Source: Aliidiomarina sp. B3213 (GTDB lineage: Bacteria; Pseudomonadota; Gammaproteobacteria; Enterobacterales; Alteromonadaceae). From it: a stretch of 64,000 nt of DNA. The notes below the pieces were generated by a model. It saw only the letters and a program-made list of their open reading frames with translations. It did no database searches and was not told the origin of the DNA. Shown in pieces: positions 55,306 through 64,000 of the stretch. Made by a program: the position numbers and the translations under genes. Every line of letters begins with the position of its first letter. Positions within the stretch are counted from its first letter, which is position 1. The stretch covers positions 248,001 through 312,000 of the forward strand of contig NZ_QMKJ01000001.1 in assembly GCF_003290085.1 (NCBI RefSeq), given 5' to 3'.

Positions 55306-56525
55306 GCTTAGATATCGAAGCAATTCGTAAGCAGTTCCCAATTCTTGCTCGTGAAGTGCATAACAATCCTTTGGTGTATTTAGACAATGCGGCAACCACG
55401 CAAAAGCCACAGGTTGTTATTGATGCATTGGTAAACTATTACTCGAATACCAACAGTAATGTTCACAGAGGTGCGCATTTCTTGTCGGATGAAGCGACAC
55501 GCCAATTTGAGAATGCCAGAAGCACTGTTCAGAAATTTATTGGTGCAGCAAGAGTCGAAGAGATTATTTGGACTAGCGGTACCACCGAAGGCATTAATAT
55601 TGTTGCTAAAGCTATGGCTGAACAGTTACAAGCTGGTGACGAAGTTGTTGTTACTGAACTTGAACATCATGCGAATCTAGTGACTTGGCAGCAGGCATGT
55701 AAGAAATCTGGCGCGACGTTAAAAGTAGCAAGTATAGAAGACTCAGGCGAACTGACGCTAGAGGCTTTTAAGGCGCAGTTGTCGGAAAATACTCGTTTTA
55801 CGTCTTTTCCGCATATTTCTAATGCGTTGGGAACCGTTAACCCTGTCATCGATATGGTAAAAGCTGTACGTCAGGTGGCGCCAAAAGCTCTGGTGTTAAT
55901 AGATGGAGCACAGGGGGTTGCCCACGGTGACGTTGATGTGCAAGCTATTGGCTGTGACTTCTACGCATTTTCAGGCCATAAAGTGTTCGGACCTACCGGC
56001 ATAGGCGTGCTATGGGGACGTTATGAAGTTTTAGAAAATTGGCCTGTATGGTTAACCGGTGGTGAAATGATCGCCACAGTGACCTACCAAGACGCTACTT
56101 GGGGTAAGTTGCCTAATCGCTTAGAGGCTGGTACGCCAAACATAGCCGGTGCGATTGGTTTAGCGGCCGCTTTGGAATGGTTTAGCCAATTTGATAGCCA
56201 AGCCGTGAAAGCTTATGAAGCTGAACTTATGAGTTATGCGGTTGCCAAAGCAAGTGAAATAGAAGGATTACGATTAGTAGGTAATTCGCCGAACAAAATT
56301 GGTGTGTTTAGTTTTGTGATTGAAGGTGTGCACCCAGCAGATATTGGTTTTATTTTAGACCGTCAAGGGGTTGCTATTCGAACTGGCGACCACTGTGCAC
56401 AACCGTTAATGGCTCGCCTAGGTGTTCCAGGAACCGCGCGCGCTTCATTTACTTTATACAATACTAAGCAAGAAATTGACGTGTTCTTTAACGCGTTGAA
56501 AAAAGCCCAAACGATGCTGATGTAA
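55302..56525 (+). CDS. sufS: Cysteine desulfurase SufS
   Basis: PLP enzyme (407 residues) that takes sulfur from cysteine as a persulfide and hands it to SufE. Lys227 (in FSGHKVFGPTGIGVLWG) binds PLP and Cys365 (in RTGDHCAQPLM) carries the persulfide; the group II desulfurase motif GVAIRTGDHCAQP is intact. It overlaps the end of sufD by four bases; the A-type carrier gene follows 33 bases later. Confidence 0.97.
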   Translation: MSLDIEAIRKQFPILAREVHNNPLVYLDNAATTQKPQVVIDALVNYYSNTNSNVHRGAHFLSDEATRQFENARSTVQKFIGAARVEEIIWTSGTTEGINIVAKAMAEQLQAGDEVVVTELEHHANLVTWQQACKKSGATLKVASIEDSGELTLEAFKAQLSENTRFTSFPHISNALGTVNPVIDMVKAVRQVAPKALVLIDGAQGVAHGDVDVQAIGCDFYAFSGHKVFGPTGIGVLWGRYEVLENWPVWLTGGEMIATVTYQDATWGKLPNRLEAGTPNIAGAIGLAAALEWFSQFDSQAVKAYEAELMSYAVAKASEIEGLRLVGNSPNKIGVFSFVIEGVHPADIGFILDRQGVAIRTGDHCAQPLMARLGVPGTARASFTLYNTKQEIDVFFNALKKAQTMLM

Positions 56526-56558
56526 TGCTAAATGCATTGTAGAAGTAGGGAGTATTAA

Positions 56559-56918
56559 ATGTCTGTTGAAACTTTTGTACCTGACTCAGCGGTAATTACT
56601 GTTACACCGGAAGCTGTTCGTCATTTTGAGTCGAAATTAGCTAAAGCGGGTATTGAGCAAATTATTCGTTTTTCCACAAAACCTAGTGGTTGCACAGGTT
56701 TTGCGTATGTCGTTGACTATGCAGAACATGCCGAAGAAGATGACATTGTTCTCGAGGTATCGGACAAAGTTACCGTAGCAGTGGCTCAAGACGCTATACC
56801 GATGCTGAAAAATACGGAGATTGATTACGTATTTGAAGGTGTGAATGGCGTGCTTAAATTTAACAACCCTAACGTGATCGACGAGTGTGGTTGTGGCGAA
56901 AGCTTTAGTGTGAATTAA
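56559..56918 (+). CDS. sufA: A-type Fe-S carrier protein (SufA-like)
   Basis: A 119-residue HesB/IscA-type carrier that moves assembled clusters to target proteins. The three cluster-binding cysteines are present: SGCTGF (near 46) and ECGCGESF (near the C-terminus). The N-terminal 15 residues are family-variable. By position in the operon it is the SufA member. A GGGAG site precedes the ATG; sufT starts immediately after it. Confidence 0.93.
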   Translation: MSVETFVPDSAVITVTPEAVRHFESKLAKAGIEQIIRFSTKPSGCTGFAYVVDYAEHAEEDDIVLEVSDKVTVAVAQDAIPMLKNTEIDYVFEGVNGVLKFNNPNVIDECGCGESFSVN

Positions 56919-56919
56919 C

Positions 56920-57450
56920 ATGCATAAAATTGTTTCGGTTACGCGCAGTGTTGAAGCAAGACGAGTACCCTCTGGCCAGAAAGAAACTATTCCGGCAGGG
57001 GAGTTCGTTAATATAACCCAAGACTTGGGTGGTAATTATACCGTGACATGGCGTGGTAACATGCTGCGTATAGACGGTACCGATGCAGACGCTATTGGTC
57101 GAAAAGCATTAACGTTGTCTTTTGATGAGCCTGAACAAGATGAGATTGTTGAGCAACAGGTTTGGGATGCGTTAGAAACGGTTTATGACCCAGAAATACC
57201 CATCAACCTTGTGTCACTGGGGTTGATTTACAAAGTGAGCATTGATCAAGAGAGCAAAGCGGTTGATATCGATATGACTCTAACTGCACCAGGTTGTGGC
57301 ATGGGCCCCGTGCTTGTAGGTGACGTAGAGTACCGTGTTGGTATGGTTCCTAATGTTGACGCTGTGAAGGTCAACTTAGTGTTCGATCCTCCTTGGTCTA
57401 GAGATAAAATGAGCGAAGAAGCGCAGCTCGAAGCCGGTTTATTCTTTTAA
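56920..57450 (+). CDS. sufT: Fe-S assembly factor SufT (DUF59)
   Basis: A 176-residue protein with a short N-terminal domain and a C-terminal MIP18/DUF59 domain (residues about 80-172), including VYDPEIPINLVSLGLIYKV and TAPGCGMGPVLVGDVEYRV with the conserved Cys. SufT proteins help mature a subset of Fe-S enzymes and are common in SUF-only bacteria. It begins one base after the sufA-like stop codon, so its start region overlaps the end of that gene's context and translation is likely coupled. The sufE gene follows 29 bases later. Confidence 0.93.
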   Translation: MHKIVSVTRSVEARRVPSGQKETIPAGEFVNITQDLGGNYTVTWRGNMLRIDGTDADAIGRKALTLSFDEPEQDEIVEQQVWDALETVYDPEIPINLVSLGLIYKVSIDQESKAVDIDMTLTAPGCGMGPVLVGDVEYRVGMVPNVDAVKVNLVFDPPWSRDKMSEEAQLEAGLFF

Positions 57451-57479
57451 AGCGTAATAAAAACGGAAATTGACAGAAC

Positions 57480-57890
57480 ATGAAGCTACCGTCGCCAAAC
57501 GACATCGTTGAAGATATTGAGTTTCTCGACGACTGGGAATCCCGTTACCAATACATTATTGATTTGGGTAAGGCTTTACCGAAATTAGACGAGAGTGAAA
57601 GGCAACCTGAGTATAAAGTTAAAGGTTGTCAAAGCGATGTGTGGTTGATCGATGAGACCAAAGGTGATGTTTTAGCCTTTCGGACAGACAGCGACGCGCT
57701 TATTGTTCGTGGTTTATTAGCGCTTGTACTTGCCGCGTACAATGAGAAAAAACCTGAAGATATTTTAGCCTTCGATATTGATGCGTATTTCCAATCGTTA
57801 GATTTAGAAAACCACATTTCACCAACGCGTGGAAACGGATTGCGCGCGATAGTCGGACAAATTAAATCGTTAGCCAGCGCAAAAGTTTAA
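57480..57890 (+). CDS. sufE: Sulfur acceptor protein SufE
   Basis: SufE (136 residues) receives the persulfide from SufS and passes sulfur to SufB. The acceptor Cys50 is in KVKGCQSDVW, at the expected place after the SRYQYIIDLGKALP helix. It is the last gene of the suf operon, placed after sufT rather than beside sufS. It is convergent with iscR, 12 bases away, and no terminator is visible between them. Confidence 0.94.
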   Translation: MKLPSPNDIVEDIEFLDDWESRYQYIIDLGKALPKLDESERQPEYKVKGCQSDVWLIDETKGDVLAFRTDSDALIVRGLLALVLAAYNEKKPEDILAFDIDAYFQSLDLENHISPTRGNGLRAIVGQIKSLASAKV

Positions 57891-57902
57891 CCCAAGTTCC
57901 CG

Positions 57903-58361
57903 TTAGGCAGGCTGAACCGGAATACGTTGTTTATCCGTAATAACTGCCGCTTGTTCCTGCTGAGAGCGCGTCATCAGGCTTGCGAGGGAAATTTCATCAA
58001 GAAAGTCTGCTATGCGATCACTTAAATCTGTCCACAAATGGTGGGTGATACATTGTTCGCCAGCGTGGCAATTGCTTTTACCGTGACACTTGGTTGCGTC
58101 TACAGACTCATTTACCGCTTGAATTATATGACCTACAGACACTTCTTCAGGATCTTTTAGAAGCTTGTACCCACCACCAGGTCCACGAATGCTTTGGACT
58201 ATTGAGGCTCTACGTAACTTTGCAAACAACTGCTCTAGATATGACAAGGAAATGCCTTGCCTTAAAGCTATGTCTGAGAGAGGAACGGGTGCTTCGTTGC
58301 CATGAAGTGCTACGTCTAACATAGCGGTAACAGCGTATCGTCCTTTAGATGTTAGTCTCAT
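57903..58361 (-). CDS. iscR: Fe-S cluster regulator IscR
   Basis: A 152-residue Rrf2-family regulator, matching E. coli IscR residue for residue at the cluster ligands: Cys92, Cys98, Cys104 and His107 ([17 protein letters not shown]). The winged helix ([46 protein letters not shown]) is intact. With a [2Fe-2S] cluster it should repress type 1 sites; without it, act on type 2 sites. Here it is convergent with and downstream of the suf operon. Its own upstream region has a type 1 site (58419-58443), so autorepression is expected. No isc genes occur in the window. Confidence 0.96.
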   Translation of the reverse strand: MRLTSKGRYAVTAMLDVALHGNEAPVPLSDIALRQGISLSYLEQLFAKLRRASIVQSIRGPGGGYKLLKDPEEVSVGHIIQAVNESVDATKCHGKSNCHAGEQCITHHLWTDLSDRIADFLDEISLASLMTRSQQEQAAVITDKQRIPVQPA

Positions 58362-58418
58362 AATTTTCTCACTAACTGCACGTTAACCATGGGGTCATAT
58401 AACAGTGTTAGAATCCCA

Positions 58419-58443
58419 TAATCCGACTAATTTAGTCAAGTAT
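58419..58443 (-). promoter_or_regulatory. IscR type 1 operator upstream of iscR
   Basis: Read on the minus strand, this 25-base site agrees with the IscR type 1 motif at 22 positions and contains TTGACT (58439-58434), a good -35. This mirrors the E. coli iscR promoter. The -10 is not obvious (GATTCT at 18-base spacing is the best). The site is about 60 bases before the iscR start. Confidence 0.85.
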
Positions 58444-60896
<2,453 letters not shown>

Positions 60897-60923
60897 TCGA
60901 TTAAAGTATCTAGTCGAACTTCT

Positions 60924-60955
60924 AAAAGCCCATCGTGTGAACGATGGGCTTTTTT
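60924..60955 (+). terminator. Intrinsic terminator after icd
   Basis: A 13-bp perfect stem (60924-60936 with 60941-60953), GTGA loop and T-run, 28 bases past the icd stop codon. Confidence 0.95.
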
Positions 60956-61027
60956 GTTATTTGTTCTATTGTCAGCTTGCTAAGACAAGGGTAATGTTTT
61001 TATTGAGATTCATATGGGAATGCAGTT

Positions 61028-61486
61028 ATGACAGAACAAGACATGTTAGATGTAGCGTTGAAGGAAGCTCGGCGTGGCTATGAAGAGGGGGGCGTACCGG
61101 TAGGCGCTGCACTTTTTGATGAAGACGGTTCACTTTTGGGGAAAGGGCGAAATCGTCGTGTTCAAGACAACGACCCTTCTGTACATGGTGAAACAGATGC
61201 TTTTCGCAAGGCAGGTAGACAAACTAACTATCGCAATAAAACCTTGGTGACGACCTTGGCCCCGTGCTGGTATTGCTCTGGTTTAATTCGCCAATTCAAT
61301 ATAGGTACGGTGGTTGTAGGTGAGTCTAGAAACTTCTCTGGCCATTTAGAGTGGTTGCGAGAAGCCGGTGTTAACGTTATCGAGCTTAATGATGAACGTT
61401 GTATTGAACTTATGGCCGACTTTATCGAGCGCCGCCCTGATATCTGGAATGAAGATATTGGTGAGTGTCCTGGGCACAACAGCTAG
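61028..61486 (+). CDS. Yeast-type cytosine/nucleoside deaminase
   Basis: A 152-residue zinc deaminase whose closest recognisable relative is yeast cytosine deaminase (Fcy1), with the same small size. The HxE motif is HGE (His53, Glu55) and the zinc cysteines are Cys80 and Cys83 in APCWYC. The Fcy1-like start GYEEGGVPVGAALFDEDGSLLGKGRNRR and C-terminus ERRPDIWNEDIGE are present. It probably deaminates cytosine to uracil or a related base; E. coli uses an unrelated CodA enzyme. It stands alone between the icd terminator and sppA. Confidence 0.9.
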   Translation: MTEQDMLDVALKEARRGYEEGGVPVGAALFDEDGSLLGKGRNRRVQDNDPSVHGETDAFRKAGRQTNYRNKTLVTTLAPCWYCSGLIRQFNIGTVVVGESRNFSGHLEWLREAGVNVIELNDERCIELMADFIERRPDIWNEDIGECPGHNS

Positions 61487-61576
61487 TTGTAATGAGTTGT
61501 TACACTCTATTGGTTAACCCTTGTGCAATCTTGGATAGAATAACAATAAACCACTAATGCTCATGAGGAGCAATTT

Positions 61577-63397
61577 ATGAAATTTTTAGCTTCCATTTTT
61601 GGGAAATTAGGAACCATACTTTCGAATTTACGTCGCTATGTTGCGCATATCTTGACGGTATTGGTTATTATCTTCGTTGTTTCAGCGATATTTTCACCGA
61701 GTGAAGAGCCGGAAGTTCCAGAGGGTGCAATGTTGGTACTCGCCCCTAAAGGAACCTTAGTTGAATTTCGGGTATCTGAAGACCCGATTCAAAAGGCTAT
61801 AGAAGAAGCGCTCGGTAACGCGGCGCCTCCTGCAGAGTCGTTGTATGAACTGATCACCACATTAGAGCAGGCAAGCCAAGACGACAGAATTTCAGGGTTA
61901 GTACTTGAACTCAGTCAATTCTCGGGTGCTGGGCTAAACAAAGTAACGTTGCTTGCTGAGGCAATTCAAGAATTTAAGGCAAGTGGTAAGCCTGTTTATG
62001 CGATGGGTAGTAACTACAGCCAATCGCAATACCTATTGGCTAGCCAAGCTGACCATGTGTTTTTGAATCCACTTGGCGGAGCAATGCTGGAAGGTTTCCG
62101 TTCTGAGCGTCCTTATTTTGCAGAGCTTTTAGAGAAGCTGAAAGTAAAAGTAAACGTATTCCGTGTGGGCGATTATAAATCTGCGGTTGAACCGTACTTA
62201 CTTAGCGAAATGTCTGACGAAGCTCGTGAAAACTTGAGTGGTTGGTTAAATGAGCAATGGCAGCAATATCTTGTAACGGTACAAGATGCTCGTGAAATTT
62301 CTGACCGTATGGTTTCAGGTAACTTTGAAGATTTTCTAGCTGAGCTTGAAGCGGCAGATATGGATATGGCTATGGCTGCTTTGAATACCGGTATGGTGGA
62401 TGAACTTTTACACCGCGAAGAAATGCGCGAGCGTATCATTGAAGTAGCAGGTCGTGACGACGAGCATCACTCTTTTGTGCAGATTTCTCACCGCACGTAT
62501 TGGCAAACTTTGCCAGACTCAGTAACGAACCAAAACTTCGAAAGCAACGGTAGTGATCAACAAGTAGCTATCATTTTTGCAAAAGGTACTATTGTAGACG
62601 GTTCTGGCCTTCCTACAGAAGTTGGTGGCGATCGTTTAGCTAGCGAACTTCGTGATGCGCGTTTTGACGACAACGTAAAAGCTGTAGTGTTACGTGTTGA
62701 TAGCCCAGGCGGAAGTGCATTCGCGTCTGAGGTTATTCGTCAGGAGTTACTGAACCTTCGCGAAGCCGGTAAACCTGTTATTGCGTCAATGAGCTCAGTA
62801 GCTGCTTCAGGTGGCTATTGGATTTCTGCAGGTGCAGACGAAATTATTGCTGCGCCAAGCACCATTACTGGCTCAATTGGCGTTTTCGGTTTGATTCCAA
62901 CCATAGATGAGACGCTTGCAGAGGTTGGCATCAACTTTGATGGTGTTAGCACCACGAATTACCCAGCATTTTCTCAAACACAACCGATTACTCCAGAGCT
63001 AGGCGCAGTTGTACAGGCGAGTATTGATGCGATTTACGATGACTTCTTAGACCTTGTTGGTGAAGCTCGTGGTATGACTCGTGATGAAGTGCATGCCGTT
63101 GCTCAAGGTCAGGTTTGGTCTGGCGAAAGAGCGTTAGAGCTAGGCTTGGTAGATACGCTTGGTACACTTGCAGACGCTGTTGCTCGTGCTGGTGAGTTAG
63201 CGGGGCTAGAATCACCAAAAGCTAAATGGCCAAGCTATGAACCTTCGTTTATGCAGCAGTTATTCGCTGACTTAGGTTTGGGACAGTCACACGCTGCAAT
63301 GCCAGAAGTAATGGGACAAATGCGCGAAGCATATTTAATCTTCAATCAGTTTAATGATCCAAGAGGAGCTTACGTTCGTTGTATAGAATGTGAGTAA
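61577..63397 (+). CDS. sppA: Signal peptide peptidase SppA, long form
   Basis: The 606-residue tandem-domain form of signal peptide peptidase (E. coli 618), a membrane serine protease degrading cleaved signal peptides. The membrane anchor is residues 21-39. The Ser-Lys dyad is split across the repeats: Lys201 in RVGDYKSAVEPY (first half) and Ser411 in VAASGGYW (second half). GAGGAG precedes the ATG and can pair in a small TGCTC/GAGCA hairpin. A strong terminator follows. Confidence 0.95.
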   Translation: MKFLASIFGKLGTILSNLRRYVAHILTVLVIIFVVSAIFSPSEEPEVPEGAMLVLAPKGTLVEFRVSEDPIQKAIEEALGNAAPPAESLYELITTLEQASQDDRISGLVLELSQFSGAGLNKVTLLAEAIQEFKASGKPVYAMGSNYSQSQYLLASQADHVFLNPLGGAMLEGFRSERPYFAELLEKLKVKVNVFRVGDYKSAVEPYLLSEMSDEARENLSGWLNEQWQQYLVTVQDAREISDRMVSGNFEDFLAELEAADMDMAMAALNTGMVDELLHREEMRERIIEVAGRDDEHHSFVQISHRTYWQTLPDSVTNQNFESNGSDQQVAIIFAKGTIVDGSGLPTEVGGDRLASELRDARFDDNVKAVVLRVDSPGGSAFASEVIRQELLNLREAGKPVIASMSSVAASGGYWISAGADEIIAAPSTITGSIGVFGLIPTIDETLAEVGINFDGVSTTNYPAFSQTQPITPELGAVVQASIDAIYDDFLDLVGEARGMTRDEVHAVAQGQVWSGERALELGLVDTLGTLADAVARAGELAGLESPKAKWPSYEPSFMQQLFADLGLGQSHAAMPEVMGQMREAYLIFNQFNDPRGAYVRCIECE

Positions 63398-63412
63398 GTT
63401 TTTATCCTGATT

Positions 63413-63447
63413 AAGCCCTAATGCAAACTGTGCATTAGGGCTTTTTT
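63413..63447 (+). terminator. Intrinsic terminator after sppA
   Basis: A 13-bp perfect stem (63413-63425 with 63431-63443), five-base loop and a T-run, shortly after the sppA stop. Confidence 0.95.
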
Positions 63448-63545
63448 ATTACTTTTTTTAAACGTTTGGGAACTCATTCTGTAACAGCCGCTGTGTTATG
63501 ATGGAGGTCGTAAAGAATCGAACGATATTACATGGAGTAATGTAA

Positions 63546-64000
63546 ATGTTAGCAAAACGCATGACCATCATGCTGGTCCTTACCGCAGTAGTATTCGGCC
63601 TAATCTTTGGCTACAAAGCCGTGGGCAGTTACTTCATGAATGACTACTTTGACAATATGCCTATTCCTACAGTTACAACAACGGCTACCGAGGTAAAAGA
63701 AGACACTTGGTCTCGTACGTTAACGGCTGTGGGTACATTCTACCCAGTGAACGGTACTGAAGTATCGTCACAGTACCCAGGCGTTATTGAATCAATTGAA
63801 TTTGAAAGTGGTGTTCAGGTTGAAGCCGGTCAAGTTCTTTTCCAACTAGATACCGAAATAGACGAAGCTGAACTAGCTCGTTTACTTGCGGCAGAAGACA
63901 TTGCGCAGCGTGATGTTCGCAGACTACAACCTCTTGTGGGCGAAGGTAACGTGTCGCAACAAGAGATTCAGCGCGCACAGAGTCAGTTACAGCAAGCTCA
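63546..64000 (+). CDS. RND efflux periplasmic adaptor subunit, 5' part
   Basis: About 151 residues of a membrane-fusion protein of an RND tripartite pump, cut by the window end. An N-terminal anchor (residues about 5-23, MTIMLVLTAVVFGLIFGYKAV) leads to the barrel-lipoyl region TVTTTATEVKEDTWSRTLTAVGTFYPVNGTEVSSQYPGVIESIEFESGVQVEAGQVLFQLD, then the start of the alpha-hairpin (DEAELARLLAAEDIAQRDVRRLQPLVGEGNVSQQEIQRA). GGAG precedes the ATG, in the loop of a TTACAT/ATGTAA hairpin (63528-63545). A short dyad, ACAGC-C-GCTGT (63484-63494), lies by a -10-like TATGAT. The transporter should follow. Confidence 0.9.
   Translation, partial: MLAKRMTIMLVLTAVVFGLIFGYKAVGSYFMNDYFDNMPIPTVTTTATEVKEDTWSRTLTAVGTFYPVNGTEVSSQYPGVIESIEFESGVQVEAGQVLFQLDTEIDEAELARLLAAEDIAQRDVRRLQPLVGEGNVSQQEIQRAQSQLQQA

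Overview
The window is a contiguous piece of chromosome from a marine gammaproteobacterium. The order bamC-purC, the YfbV/DUF3392/DUF2897 small membrane proteins, a monomeric NADP-isocitrate dehydrogenase, numerous c-di-GMP proteins and gene-by-gene resemblance to Alteromonadales proteins point to that order, perhaps Idiomarinaceae; the family-level placement is inference. Base composition looks even across the window, no insertion sequence, prophage or CRISPR array is visible, and most of it reads as core or lightly accessory chromosome.

Layout. 1-5.8 kb: end of bamC, purC, a minus-strand operon (EIIA-Glc-like pseudo-enzyme, ArsC/Spx-like protein, dapE, M15 peptidase, DUF2897), yfbV and xthA. 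5.9-12.9 kb: DUF3392, a patatin lipase, a Sel1 protein, a soluble hybrid histidine kinase, DUF3185, a MoxR/VWA pair (preceded by a terminator hairpin that ends at the start codon) and a TlpA-like thioredoxin with a membrane head. 13-20.7 kb: a signalling block with an Aer-like chemoreceptor, a Reg_prop/Y_Y_Y diguanylate cyclase, a GAF-GGDEF-EAL protein and two small or medium membrane proteins. 20.7-29.6 kb: a beta-CASP nuclease, an AidB-like acyl-CoA dehydrogenase, a dCache chemoreceptor, and a LysR gene divergent from the formaldehyde-detoxification pair adhC-fghA. 29.7-31.4 kb: tRNA-Val(GAC) followed by an unrecognised gene and a BrxR/CapW-type WYL regulator, the most accessory-looking spot. 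31.4-45.6 kb: mixed envelope, redox and transport genes (glutaredoxin-MauE fusion, phospholipase D, a secreted trypsin-like protease with four C-terminal repeats, CDF transporter, acyl-CoA synthetase, persulfide-dioxygenase-like MBL protein, VIT1 transporter, SIMPL, glutathione peroxidase, voltage-gated channel). 45.7-51.7 kb: a dCache-GGDEF protein, a secreted protein made almost wholly of Sel1 repeats, and a CASTOR/POLLUX-like RCK channel. 51.8-58.4 kb: a complete suf operon (sufBCDS, an A-type carrier, sufT, sufE) with a convergent iscR. 58.6-64 kb: icd, a yeast-type cytosine deaminase, sppA and the start of an RND efflux adaptor.

How the genes work together. The best supported circuit is iron-sulfur assembly: the sufB promoter and the iscR upstream region each carry a near-consensus IscR type 1 operator overlapping a -35 element, so [2Fe-2S]-IscR should repress both. 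Here SUF appears to be wired as E. coli wires ISC. Two tandem 22-bp repeats directly upstream of the sufB operator suggest a second regulator. Two chemoreceptors and three c-di-GMP proteins form the signalling content. Formaldehyde, persulfide and peroxide removal form a small detoxification theme. Candidate novelties are the tRNA-Val-adjacent regulator cassette, the apparently catalytically dead EIIA-like protein in the dapE operon, the moxR leader hairpin, the Sel1/RCK-channel pair and a large dyad before the ion channel gene.
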